Source: JBFJKD01 sp041600415
GTDB lineage: Bacteria; Pseudomonadota; Gammaproteobacteria; Pseudomonadales; Porticoccaceae
DNA: 64,000 bases
Direction: 5' to 3'
Assembly (NCBI GenBank): GCA_041600415.1
Contig: JBFIKF010000005.1
Span: 248,001 to 312,000 of the forward strand
Part shown: positions 28,129 through 37,388 of the stretch, piece by piece
Layout: each line of letters opens with the position of its first letter
Numbering within the stretch: position 1 is the first letter of the stretch
Translations under genes and position numbers: made by a program
The notes under the pieces: generated by a model
Seen by the model: only the letters and a program-made list of their open reading frames with translations
Databases searched by the model: none
Told to the model about the DNA's origin: nothing

Positions 28129-28434
28129 ATGACTGGTCTGAAAACAAGCTATGTATCAAATGTATTATATCTATGCAGATGTTACGTCGAAATGTTGCGT
28201 CAAAAAATCTATAGATGGCAAGCGAATAATCAATATTTATGTGGTGACGAGCATGCGGGGCGTAAGCAACACATGTCGCCAAATTGATCTTATATAATTG
28301 AATTGTATGGGTGTTTCACAAAAATAATCTTCATCTTGGAATCAATCAGTCAGGAGGTTCGCCGGTCGGTAATAACCGTCATTTGCGTAGCTAAATATTT
28401 AAACGCAGTCGTGGAAATTTAGCCGTCTTGCCGA
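28129..28434. other. Gene-free stretch between convergent genes
   Basis: 306 AT-rich bases between the plus-strand sulfotransferase and the minus-strand Usp gene. No clear terminator, RNA gene or ORF of merit seen. Minus-strand open frame 27959-28282 is a shadow. Confidence 0.4.
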
Positions 28435-29298
28435 TTAACGAAGGAGCAGGGTCGGAATAGTCGCCGCGCGTAGCAGGTCCGTGGTTTTACTGCCGAACAG
28501 CAGACTGCGCAGCGGCGAGTGGCTGTATGCGCCCATAATCAGTAGATCGATGTGCTGATCTTTTACGGCCTGCGCGATCACCCGTTCCGCATCCCCTGGT
28601 ATAAGTGACGCCGGGGCATCGAATCCTGCTGACTCCAGGGTTTTTCTTGCCCACTCAAGTTCCTTTGAAGCATCCTGTTTTTCCTTGCCGGACATCAATA
28701 GATGCACCGGGAGGCCTTTGAAGAGCGGGCTTGACGCTACCATTTCGACGCCCCGACGCGTCACGATCTCACCATCGAAGGCAATCATCACGCGTCGCGG
28801 TTCAGTGAACCCCTCGGTGATTGCCAGAATGGGTTTATGCAGGGCGCGCACCACGCGCTCGACGTGACGACCCAGGTCGCGTTGCGTGTGTTCCGCTGAT
28901 TCGCCGCGCCGCCCCAGCACAAACAGGCGTACGTCGTCTTCTTGTTCCGCGAGTGTTTCTTCCAACTGTCCGTAACGTTGGCGAATATCCGGCGATTGCA
29001 CACCTGCGACAACGGCGCGTTCGCGTAGCCGATTCAGAAAGATTCGGCCCTGTTCGCGGGCGGTTTTACTGCGCGACTCGTCTGCGTCGGAAAGTACTGT
29101 GAGCAGTTGCTCCTGGGCATCGATGCCGATGGTGCCGCTGTGGTCCTGAGTGCTCGCGGTTTCTGGATGGCGATCAATGATATGCAATAACTCCAGCGGC
29201 GCGCTCATGCGCAGTGCCGCCCACGCGGCGTAATCGGCCACATAGTCCGCAAAGCGCGATTGATCGACACAGGCCAGAACTTTGTTTTCGTCGTTCAT
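28435..29298 (-). CDS. Tandem-domain universal stress protein
   Basis: A 287-residue protein with two Usp domains. The first begins VLACVDQSRFADYVADYAAW, the second starts near 155 with RRVMIAFDGEIVTRRGVEM. The C-terminal motif MGAYSHSPLRSLLFGSKTTD carries the G-2x-G-9x-G-S ATP site. It starts 11 bases after the SulP stop, so it is the second gene of a SulP-Usp operon. Compared with the Usp at 24706 it is only distantly similar, so the pairs are not recent duplicates. Confidence 0.9.
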   Translation of the reverse strand: MNDENKVLACVDQSRFADYVADYAAWAALRMSAPLELLHIIDRHPETASTQDHSGTIGIDAQEQLLTVLSDADESRSKTAREQGRIFLNRLRERAVVAGVQSPDIRQRYGQLEETLAEQEDDVRLFVLGRRGESAEHTQRDLGRHVERVVRALHKPILAITEGFTEPRRVMIAFDGEIVTRRGVEMVASSPLFKGLPVHLLMSGKEKQDASKELEWARKTLESAGFDAPASLIPGDAERVIAQAVKDQHIDLLIMGAYSHSPLRSLLFGSKTTDLLRAATIPTLLLR

Positions 29299-29309
29299 AT
29301 CGGTTCCCT

Positions 29310-30785
29310 TTAATGGCCCAGGAGAATGTCGTCGGCAACGTCTTTGTCGTGCACGGCGAACTTGTCCACCATGGTGGCGCTGGCCTCGTTCAGACCAAGC
29401 ACCTCGACGTCGGTACCTTCGCGGCGAAATTTCAGCACCACCTTGTCCAGTGCGCTCACGGCGGTGATGTCCCAGAAGTGGGCTCGGCTCACGTCTATGC
29501 GGACTTTTTCAATCACTTCCTTGTAATCGAAGACGTCAGCGAAGCGATCAGCGCTGGCGAAAAACACCTGTCCGAATACCGTATAGGTGCGGGTGCGTCC
29601 CTCGTCCTCCGCAAGCGAACGGATGCGCAGAATCTGCCCCACCTTGTGTGCAAAGAAGAAACCCGAGAGCAGTACACCGGTCAGCACGCCCATGGCCAGA
29701 TCGTGGGTGGCCACCGTGACCACCACCGTTGCCAGCATTACCACGCTGGAACTTTTGGGGTGTGCGCGCAGATTTCTGATAGAACCCCAGTTAAACGTGC
29801 CGATCGATACCATAATCATCACCGCGACGAGGGCAGCCATGGGAATTTGGCTAACCCACTCGCCCAGAAATACCACCATGAGCAGCAGGAAAACGCCCGC
29901 ACACAGTGTCGACAAACGTCCGCGCCCGCCCGATTTCACATTGATCACCGACTGGCCAATCATGGCGCAACCCGCCATGCCGCCGATGAAACCGCTGGCG
30001 ATATTGGCAACGCCCTGGCCCACGCATTCGCGGTTTTTGTTGCTCTTGGTGTCAGTCAAGTCGTCGACGATTGTCGCGGTCATCAGGGATTCGAGCAGGC
30101 CCACCACCATCAGGGTCAGCGCGTACGGAAAGATAATGGCCAGTGTGGCAAGGTTCAGGGGGATGTTCGGAATGAGAAACACCGGGAGTGTGTCGGGTAG
30201 CGCGCCCATGTCGCCCACGGTGCGAATATCCAGATCGATAAATATCGCCACGGCGGTCAACACCACAATGGTCACCAGTGGCGAGGGAATTGCTCTGGTG
30301 ATGTAGGGAAAGCCATAAATGATAGTCAGTCCCGCTGCGGTCATGGCGTAAACGTGCCAGGTGACGTTGGTGAGTTCCGGCAACTGCGCGAGAAAGATCA
30401 GGATGGCCAGCGCATTCACGAAACCTGTCACCACCGAACGGGAGACGAAGCGCATCAGCGCACCAAGGCGCACCCAGCCAGCGATGAGCTGCAGCACGCC
30501 GGTCAGGATGGTTGCAGCCAGTAGATATTCCAGCCCGTGCTCCCTGACCAGAGTAACCATCACCAGGGCCATGGCGCCGGTGGCGACCGAGATCATCCCC
30601 GGTCGACCGCCCACAAAGGCGATCACCACGGCGATACAGAACGACGCGTAGAGGCCGACCTTTGGATCAACCCCCGCGATGATTGAGAAAGCGATCGCTT
30701 CGGGAATGAGCGCCAGCGCGACCACGAGGCCTGCCAGCAAGTCGTTGCGGACGTTGGCGAACCAGTCCCGTTTTATGGAATGCAT
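29310..30785 (-). CDS. SulP-family inorganic anion transporter with STAS domain
   Basis: A 491-residue SLC26/SulP permease of the shorter, BicA-like length. The start DLLAGLVVALALIPEAIAFS and GLYASFCIAVVIAFVGGRPG are the conserved first helices; GFIGGMAGCAMIGQSVINVK is the typical core helix. A STAS domain covers about 395-485 (KVRIDVSRAHFWDITAVSALD). It is the first gene of an operon with the Usp at 28435. Shorter SulP proteins of this type include Na+-dependent bicarbonate transporters, consistent with the nearby sbtAB. Confidence 0.88.
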   Translation of the reverse strand: MHSIKRDWFANVRNDLLAGLVVALALIPEAIAFSIIAGVDPKVGLYASFCIAVVIAFVGGRPGMISVATGAMALVMVTLVREHGLEYLLAATILTGVLQLIAGWVRLGALMRFVSRSVVTGFVNALAILIFLAQLPELTNVTWHVYAMTAAGLTIIYGFPYITRAIPSPLVTIVVLTAVAIFIDLDIRTVGDMGALPDTLPVFLIPNIPLNLATLAIIFPYALTLMVVGLLESLMTATIVDDLTDTKSNKNRECVGQGVANIASGFIGGMAGCAMIGQSVINVKSGGRGRLSTLCAGVFLLLMVVFLGEWVSQIPMAALVAVMIMVSIGTFNWGSIRNLRAHPKSSSVVMLATVVVTVATHDLAMGVLTGVLLSGFFFAHKVGQILRIRSLAEDEGRTRTYTVFGQVFFASADRFADVFDYKEVIEKVRIDVSRAHFWDITAVSALDKVVLKFRREGTDVEVLGLNEASATMVDKFAVHDKDVADDILLGH

Positions 30786-31675
30786 GAAAATTCCTGTTCG
30801 GTGGTTGTGGCCGACCGAATAGTCGGCAGCAGGGCAAGTGTTGTCATTGCCAAAAAGGGCTTCCCAGTTGGCGAAACTGCATGGAGGAGACGCCCAGCTT
30901 GAGTGGAGTAGAGGGACACAATGGCGTTTTAGTGCCCCGCGTATAGAGGGAGTGTGCTGCTATAGCTCGCAGGCACCGGGCTCACATCGGTGGGTGTCCA
31001 GGTACATCGGTGATAACGCGCATTTTACCGTGCATGACACCGCGCAGCAATTCGCATGTGTTCGCAGCTACTGCTAATCCTTGAAAACTCGGTCGAAAAG
31101 GCTGTCCGAACGCCATTCAGGCGTGGACCATCAAGCCGGTTTGCTTGTGCTGGTTGGCTGCAGGAAAGATAGTTCAGTCGTGTGTTTTGCGCTATCAGTT
31201 CAATTCGGCGGCGAATGTTTAGCATAGCCTGGACCTCAGATTTCAGGAGGAAGAAAGATGGCACAAAAAATTTTCGGCGAAAGGAAGTCAGCGCCATGGC
31301 AGATTTGTCCCGCTTGACTATCTATGCGGAAATGGCTGAGAGAAATTTTTCAGATAGATAAAGCTTACATCTGCTCGATTTGTGGGCTGGTGTGGGAATG
31401 CAATCGTCCATCGGATAGCGTCAAGGCGGGAGAAAAATGGCATGAGGGAAGATTAAGCTTTTTTGTGGGCATGAAGGGTTTATCTCTATGGTTTGTAGGA
31501 CTCTTTTAAACCTCAAAATCTCCAAACCTACGTTGTAGTTGGTGCCTTGTGTGTGCTCGTTAGCTTGCAAGCTTCATCGAAGATATATCGTTGTGGGTAT
31601 TGTGGGTATTACTGTGTTCGAGTGCTAAATGCACTACAGATCGATCGACTCTTTAGGTGAGATGGCAAATTCAGG
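30786..31675. other. Left margin of the defence island
   Basis: 890 bases between the SulP gene and sspA, with base composition changing from GC-rich to AT-rich around 31.2 kb; the island boundary probably lies here. Notable details: a strong AGGAGGAA ribosome-binding site before an ATG at 31258 that opens only a 19-codon frame; a possible rubredoxin-like fragment at 31324 (separate entry); a 12-bp perfect palindrome AGCTTGCAAGCT at 31562-31573; two tandem copies of TGTGGGTAT at 31592-31609. No integrase, tRNA or clear attachment site was found. Confidence 0.5.
31324..31509 (+). pseudogene. Small ORF with rubredoxin-like start, possible fragment
   Basis: A 61-codon frame whose middle reads YICSICGLVWECNRP, then AGEKWHE, resembling the first half (YxCxxCGxxY ... 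GTxWxD) of rubredoxin. The second CxxC knuckle is missing and the C-terminus is hydrophobic. There is no good ribosome-binding site. It is either a fragment of a rubredoxin-like gene or a chance frame. Confidence 0.25.
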
Positions 31676-32863
31676 TTACGCGGATTCTGCTATCGATGTT
31701 TTGGAAAGTCGTTCTAGCACATTAGCGATAAGTTCTCTTGCAGTGTTAATTTCGGCATCGCTAGTGCTGAATCCAAGACTAAAACGCACCGATGCCTCTG
31801 CTTTTTCACCGCTCAATCCTATGGCTCTGAGTACATGTGAAGGTTCAGCCATGCCCGATGCGCAGGCCGATCCCGTCGAGGCGGCTAGATGGGGTTGGAG
31901 TGCGCCAAGAATGTCATGTGCTGCGAAATCATGAAAGAGGATATTCGCGTTGCCAGGATGGCGGTCTAGTCCTGCGGGGCCGTTTAAGCTGATATTCCAA
32001 GGCAATTTTTGCAATGATTCTACAAAGAGGTCGCGGCGTGATCGAAGGATTGCGCGTTGCTCTTGTATATCCACCCCAGACATCAATTCAGCAGCTTCGC
32101 CCATTCCCACGCACAAGGGAACTGGGACTGTGCCGGAGCGAAGGCCTTCTTGCTGACCACCACCATAAATTAATGGTTCAATTTGGTCATGAAGATCGCG
32201 CCGAACGTAAAGAACTCCGATGCCTTGTGGCCCGTACATTTTATGAGCAGAGAGACTCAGCATATCCACGTCTTGCGCAAAGTGCGATAAGTCCAATGCG
32301 ACCGGAGCCTGCGCCGCATCACAATGAAAAATCGCGCCTGCATCACGCGATGCTTGCGAAAGGCCATTGATATCTTGGATTGTCCCGATTTCGTTATTGA
32401 CAGCCATTACCGAAACGGCCAGCACATCATCATCGAGCAAGTCCTTGAGAGCGGAAACCGAAACATGTCCTCCCTTGTCCACAGGAACGTAATCCACTTG
32501 AAATCCGAATCGTTCTACCAGAACTCTGGCTACCGCGAGAACACATTTGTGTTCGATAGCGCTAATAAGTAAACGTTTGCGTTTCTTATTGCGCTGTCGA
32601 TTTGCGAGGCCGAGGAGGCCGAGATTGTTGGCTTCCGTTGCGCCGGATGTAAAAATAATTTCGTCTGAGTCGGCTCCGATTAGGGTCGCGATACTCTGTC
32701 TTGCGTTGGCGACAGCACGCGAACTTTGCCATCCAACACTGTGATCGGATGAATGCGGATTACCGGCTCTTTCGGCGAAAAAAGGGATCATTTTCTGCAA
32801 AACCCTGTCATCGACAGGTGTTGTAGCCTGATAGTCGAAATAGAGATTATGAGAAAATGTCAT
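31676..32863 (-). CDS. sspA: Cysteine desulfurase of the Ssp phosphorothioation system
   Basis: A 395-residue class V aminotransferase-fold enzyme (IscS/DndA/SspA type), PLP-dependent. The start YFDYQATTPVDDRVLQKM is family-typical, the PLP lysine is in LSLSAHKMYGPQG, and the sulfur-carrying Cys is in STGSACASG near the C-terminus. It removes sulfur from cysteine and passes it on as persulfide. Divergence from sspB with 161 bases between, and sequence like the defence-associated rather than housekeeping desulfurase, support SspA: the sulfur source for SspD. Published sspABCD loci are mostly co-directional; here sspA is turned away from sspBCD. Confidence 0.88.
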   Translation of the reverse strand: MTFSHNLYFDYQATTPVDDRVLQKMIPFFAERAGNPHSSDHSVGWQSSRAVANARQSIATLIGADSDEIIFTSGATEANNLGLLGLANRQRNKKRKRLLISAIEHKCVLAVARVLVERFGFQVDYVPVDKGGHVSVSALKDLLDDDVLAVSVMAVNNEIGTIQDINGLSQASRDAGAIFHCDAAQAPVALDLSHFAQDVDMLSLSAHKMYGPQGIGVLYVRRDLHDQIEPLIYGGGQQEGLRSGTVPVPLCVGMGEAAELMSGVDIQEQRAILRSRRDLFVESLQKLPWNISLNGPAGLDRHPGNANILFHDFAAHDILGALQPHLAASTGSACASGMAEPSHVLRAIGLSGEKAEASVRFSLGFSTSDAEINTARELIANVLERLSKTSIAESA

Positions 32864-33024
32864 TGAAATACAATAACCTATGGTATAGACATACTAAAAT
32901 ATATTTCTTGTTGAGTTCCAAGCTTTCTGGGGGGGAATCTCCAGCTCTGCATTGACGATAGCATAGGTGTGGGTTAGAGTCGAACTGGAGGCAGCATCCA
33001 GTAGCCGACGGTACCGAGGAAATT
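32864..33024. promoter_or_regulatory. Divergent promoter region sspA/sspBCD
   Basis: 161 A/T-rich bases that must carry both promoters. TATGGTATAGACATACTA near 32880-32897 is an imperfect inverted repeat containing TATA-like hexamers and could be a shared control site. GAGGAAATT precedes the sspB ATG. No regulator is encoded directly beside it; the ribbon-helix-helix gene at 49053 is one candidate. Confidence 0.4.
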
Positions 33025-33984
33025 ATGTCACGCGGACCACTTTATCAAGATATCTATACCCCACAGTTCTCTGGACACGAGACTTTCCCCTTGCGCTACG
33101 GGTGGCTCAAAAAGGTATACGACCGCGTTGCCGAGACGGCACATGAAGAGGGCAATAAGTCCTCGTGTTGGGATAATGACGCCATTGCCCGATTCGGTGT
33201 GGGAAAGAATATGGTCGGTTCTATGCGCCATTGGGCGAAAACAGCGGGAATCATAGACGAGCAAATAAAGACTAATTCTGTCCGCACGACCAAGCTTGGC
33301 GATATCCTCTTCGGTGACGATGCGCTTGACCGATATATGGAACATCCGGCGACTCTTTGGTTGATCCATTGGCAATTCGCTGCTCTTCCTGAGAAAACGA
33401 CATGGTTTTGGGCATTCAGCCATTTCCCGGCAGTTACTTTTGAGCGCGAAGCTTTAGCAAAAAAACTCGAACGCCTAGCAAAAGATCGAGGGTGGTCTAG
33501 GGCTGCGGGCACGACGATAAGAAGTGATGTTGCCTGTTTTATACGCACTTATGTTGCCCGACAGCCCGCCGGCAAAGCGGGGCACGATGATGCGCTTGAA
33601 TCACCGTTAACAGAATTGGGGCTTATAAAGCCCATTGGTAAAAAAGATGGGTTTCGCTTTGTGCACGGTCCCAAATCAACATTGGGTGGCGGCGTGTTCG
33701 TTTATGCGCTTATGGATTTCTGGTCACGATATTCTACCGCCGCAACACTATCGTTTGAGGCGATTGCACATGCGCCCGGTGGTCCGGGGCGTGTTTTTGC
33801 CTTTGATGAAAATGATGTCGTGGATAGATTAGCTGCGCTTGATGAGGTTACGGGTGGTGCGCTCCGGTGGTCGGAGGCTGCTGGCCTAAAACAGGTCATT
33901 CGAACTATCGATATAGATGACGATGCCAAATTATCGTACCTACCAATCGACTACGGAGAGCGCACCGGAAGAGAGGCCGCATAA
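33025..33984 (+). CDS. sspB: SspB-like DUF4007 protein (DNA nickase of the Ssp system)
   Basis: A 319-residue protein beginning with FSGHETFPLRYGWL (residues 15-28), the hallmark start of DUF4007. An N-terminal winged-helix part (about 30-110, with MVGSMRHWAKTAGIIDE) precedes the conserved DUF4007 body to about 310. SspB in the Ssp system nicks DNA so that sulfur can be introduced into one strand. The stop overlaps the sspC start (ATAATG), and sspD follows with overlap, so sspBCD is a translationally coupled operon. Assignment rests on DUF4007 plus this exact neighbourhood. Confidence 0.88.
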   Translation: MSRGPLYQDIYTPQFSGHETFPLRYGWLKKVYDRVAETAHEEGNKSSCWDNDAIARFGVGKNMVGSMRHWAKTAGIIDEQIKTNSVRTTKLGDILFGDDALDRYMEHPATLWLIHWQFAALPEKTTWFWAFSHFPAVTFEREALAKKLERLAKDRGWSRAAGTTIRSDVACFIRTYVARQPAGKAGHDDALESPLTELGLIKPIGKKDGFRFVHGPKSTLGGGVFVYALMDFWSRYSTAATLSFEAIAHAPGGPGRVFAFDENDVVDRLAALDEVTGGALRWSEAAGLKQVIRTIDIDDDAKLSYLPIDYGERTGREAA

Positions 33985-36900
33985 TGCCTTTAAATGGAAA
34001 AGTTCGTATAGCTCGTCGTTTTCTAAGATCAATCCGCATCGATGCCGATCTTGGCGAGGCGAACGCTCTTGATGGATTTGTTTGCCCGCAATCCTCTGCT
34101 GATGTGCTTTTGACCATGGCGCGACATGTCTCGGAAAATAGGCAAGGCGCGTTCACGTGGACAGGACCATATGGAAGTGGTAAATCGAGCCTTGTGGTTG
34201 CTATGAGCGCGTTGCTAACTGGAAACGCGGGATTACAAAAGCAAGCTGCCAAGGTGTTTGGGCAGAAACTCACTAAAAATATGTGGGATTCCTTGCCGAC
34301 CGGCTCAAAAGGATGGCGGGTATTACCGGTTGTTGGACGACGAGATACACCGGTAAATGTCATAGGTGATGCTGTGAAAGAGGCAGGGCTAGTTTCTCGC
34401 TTGCCGCGCGGTGGATGGAATGAACGTAATCTTATATCAGCTTTAACAGAAGCTGCGGCATCCAAACCGAAAATACATGGCGGCCTTATACTTTTTATTG
34501 ACGAGATGGGTAAATTTCTTGAGGCCGCTGCACAAGATGGCTCGGATATTTATGTCCTACAAGAGCTTGCCGAAGCGGCCTCACGAAGCAACGGTAGGTT
34601 GATCATCATTGGCGTATTGCACCAGGCGTTTGAGGAATATGCACATCGCCTGTCACACGAGATGCGCGATGAATGGGCAAAAATACAGGGGCGCTTTATA
34701 GACCTTGTTGTGGATACAGCAGGCGAGGAACAGATTGATCTAATCTCGCGTGCGATTGAGAGCGACCATAATCCCAAAAAACCAGGAAAGTTATCAACTG
34801 TTGTTGCAACTTTAGCGCGCCGAGAGCGGTCTGGTGATGCCGAGCATTTGGCATCTATGCTGGAAGACTGCTGGCCTTTACATCCGGTTGTGGCGAGCTT
34901 GCTTGGGCCTATATCGCGGCGTCGGTTTGGCCAGAACCAACGCAGTATATTTGGATTTCTAAACTCTTCCGAACCTCATGGGTTTCAGGATTATCTCCAC
35001 AATTCTGATGGTGAGGCTATGTATGGTCCTGATCAGCTATGGGACTACTTGCGTGCTAATCTTGAGCCATCTATTTTAGCCTCACCTGATGGACACCGTT
35101 GGGCACTTGCTGCGGAGGCGCTTGAGCGGTGTGAGTCAATTGGCGGTGACGCGCTGCAAATCCGGCTTCTTAAGGCAATCGCTGTCATTGATCTTTTTAA
35201 AGAACGTTCAGGACTTGTTGCCAATTTAGAGCTTCTTCATAGTTGTTTTCCTGACGTATCAAGCCAAAAAATTAAGAGTGCATTGTCGCAACTTGATAAG
35301 TGGTCTTTTACGATATTTAAGAAATTTCTTGATGCGCATGCGATTTATGCAGGTAGTGATTTTGATATTGATAAGGCTTTGCGCGCAGCCTTGGATGAAA
35401 TCGATGATGTTGATTTCGATCTTCTCAAGACTTTAGCTGGATTGCAGCCTGTTCTGGCCAAGCGCCACTACCATGAGACAGGCACAATGCGGTGGTTCGA
35501 CGTAAACATTGTTCCTGGAAACGAGATCGTTGATTATGCAGAGCACTATAAGTCCAAGAGCGGCGCAATAGGCCAGTTTTTACTTGCTATTCCTGCTGAA
35601 GGAGAACGTGAAGAACATGCTCATGACCTTTGCCGGAAAGCGGCGAGGTACAGCGATACAGAGGATAATCCATGGGATATCGTAGTAGGTATTTCTAAAC
35701 AGTCCTGGGCCATCATTCCTCTGGCGCGCGAATTGTTCGCACTCGATAACGTGAGCAATAACCATCCTGAATTAGCCGGAGATTCTGTTGCAAGGAGGGA
35801 GGTTTCTGCTCGTCTTGCTGAATTACAGGCCCTACTTGAGATGGAGCTACACAAAGCCTTTGATAATGCATTGTGGTTCCGCAAGAACTTCCAGCCAAAG
35901 CGTATGCGTCAAGCTGATTTGAACAGTATTGCGTCGGAACTCGCTGATCATCGTTTCAACCAATGCCCGCGTCTTCATAATGAATTGCTGAATAGACACA
36001 AGCCGTCAGGTAGCGCCATTGCGGCTCAGAATGTCTTGTTGCGCAATATGGTGCTTAGCGAGGGGCAGCCGCGTCTTGGTATCAAAGGATATCCCGCTGA
36101 AGGTGGTCTCTTTGCGTCGATATTGGAATCTACGGGTCTGTATCAGGAGACAGACCACGGGTGGCGTTTTATGTCACTTGAAGAAGAAAGCCTTGACTCT
36201 TGTTGTTTGGCACCGATGTGGCAAAAAGCACTCGAGCATATCCAGGAAAATGAAGACAGAACGATTGCAATCTCGGAACTCTTCAATATTTGGCGTCAAC
36301 CTCCGCTTGGTATCAAAGACGGCCTTATGCCGATTTTGGCGGTAGCATTTGTCCTTTCGCAGCGTGAGAAGCTTGCCGTTTACAGAGAAGGGATATTCAG
36401 AGCCACTTTTGATGATGTGGATGTTGAGTATCTCGCGAAGGATGCTGATTGTATTCAATTGAGATGGATGGACTTGAGTGATATTTCTCGTCGATTACTT
36501 TCCGGCATGGCAGATGTTGTGCGCGATATAGACAGCGCAAACACACTCGTTCATTTGGAGCCAATTGATGTTGCGCGTGGACTTGTGTCGATCTTCGATC
36601 ATTTGCCGGTATGGACCAAGCGCACGATGCGGCTATCTTCGAATGCTGTGGAAGTACGTGATCTCTTTAGACGCGCCAAAGACCCGAATAAGTTTCTTTT
36701 TGACGATATTCCGGCAACGCTTGGGGAAGATGTTGGGCTTAAGAATGACGCAGGGTTACTCCGTGTTATTGCAAGCGTTCGCGATGGATTAGAAGAATTG
36801 GTTCAGGCTTATCCTTCAATGTTGAAACGTCTACGTGATCTTATGCTTTCGGAATTGCAGGTTCCGAATGTATCTCGTCAATCGTTGACAGAATTGAGAG

Positions 36901-37388
36901 ATCGTGCGGAAAATATCAAACAACTTGCAGGAGACTTTCGCCTTGATGCGTTTATAGGAAGGCTATCGCAGTTTGATGGCAGTGATGAAAGTTTTGAGGG
37001 GATTGCCAGTTTGGCTGCGAATAAACCCCCTCGTGACTGGGTTGATCCTGATCTTGATCAATCGGCAATTGAGATTGCTGATCTGGCGCAGCGCTTTATT
37101 CGTGCTGAAACCTATGCTCGGGTAAAAGGCCGTCCTGACAAAAGACAGGCAATGGCCATCGTCATTGGTATCGATGGAAGGCCAGCACCGTTTCACGAAG
37201 AATTTGATCTTGCAGATGGAGACCGCGCGAGCGTCAATGATCTCATTGAACGGGTGACGGTTACACTTGAAGAAGCCGATACTAGCCGACGCAGTGTCAT
37301 ATTAGCTGCTCTCGCAGAAATTACGGCTCGCTACATGCAAACGTCTGAAGCGAAGAAAAAAAGTGATAAGGAAAGGGCCGCTTCTTGA
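33984..37388 (+). CDS. sspC: SspC-like large P-loop ATPase
   Basis: A 1134-residue ATPase. Walker A is GPYGSGKS (61-68), Walker B GGLILFIDEMGK with Asp173/Glu174; a sensor-like LIIIGVLHQAFEEYA follows near 205-220. The N-terminal 350 residues form the ATPase; the long remainder is alpha-helical with no recognised domain. SspC is the ATPase required for phosphorothioate insertion together with SspB and SspD. It starts inside the sspB stop and its end overlaps the sspD start by four bases. Codon use is rich in A/T-ending codons, unlike the chromosome to the left. Confidence 0.87.
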   Translation: MPLNGKVRIARRFLRSIRIDADLGEANALDGFVCPQSSADVLLTMARHVSENRQGAFTWTGPYGSGKSSLVVAMSALLTGNAGLQKQAAKVFGQKLTKNMWDSLPTGSKGWRVLPVVGRRDTPVNVIGDAVKEAGLVSRLPRGGWNERNLISALTEAAASKPKIHGGLILFIDEMGKFLEAAAQDGSDIYVLQELAEAASRSNGRLIIIGVLHQAFEEYAHRLSHEMRDEWAKIQGRFIDLVVDTAGEEQIDLISRAIESDHNPKKPGKLSTVVATLARRERSGDAEHLASMLEDCWPLHPVVASLLGPISRRRFGQNQRSIFGFLNSSEPHGFQDYLHNSDGEAMYGPDQLWDYLRANLEPSILASPDGHRWALAAEALERCESIGGDALQIRLLKAIAVIDLFKERSGLVANLELLHSCFPDVSSQKIKSALSQLDKWSFTIFKKFLDAHAIYAGSDFDIDKALRAALDEIDDVDFDLLKTLAGLQPVLAKRHYHETGTMRWFDVNIVPGNEIVDYAEHYKSKSGAIGQFLLAIPAEGEREEHAHDLCRKAARYSDTEDNPWDIVVGISKQSWAIIPLARELFALDNVSNNHPELAGDSVARREVSARLAELQALLEMELHKAFDNALWFRKNFQPKRMRQADLNSIASELADHRFNQCPRLHNELLNRHKPSGSAIAAQNVLLRNMVLSEGQPRLGIKGYPAEGGLFASILESTGLYQETDHGWRFMSLEEESLDSCCLAPMWQKALEHIQENEDRTIAISELFNIWRQPPLGIKDGLMPILAVAFVLSQREKLAVYREGIFRATFDDVDVEYLAKDADCIQLRWMDLSDISRRLLSGMADVVRDIDSANTLVHLEPIDVARGLVSIFDHLPVWTKRTMRLSSNAVEVRDLFRRAKDPNKFLFDDIPATLGEDVGLKNDAGLLRVIASVRDGLEELVQAYPSMLKRLRDLMLSELQVPNVSRQSLTELRDRAENIKQLAGDFRLDAFIGRLSQFDGSDESFEGIASLAANKPPRDWVDPDLDQSAIEIADLAQRFIRAETYARVKGRPDKRQAMAIVIGIDGRPAPFHEEFDLADGDRASVNDLIERVTVTLEEADTSRRSVILAALAEITARYMQTSEAKKKSDKERAAS

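Noticed and set aside
29214..30200. Long plus-strand open frame (328 codons) opposite the SulP gene
   Set aside because: It is the complement of a well-supported transporter gene and its His-rich translation has no domain.
31592..31609. Tandem repeat as the start of a CRISPR array
   Set aside because: Only two 9-bp units without spacers. No CRISPR-like array or cas gene was seen in the window.
31676..32863. Housekeeping iscS
   Set aside because: No iscR, iscU, hscA or fdx neighbours; it is divergent from sspBCD, so the defence-associated desulfurase is more likely.
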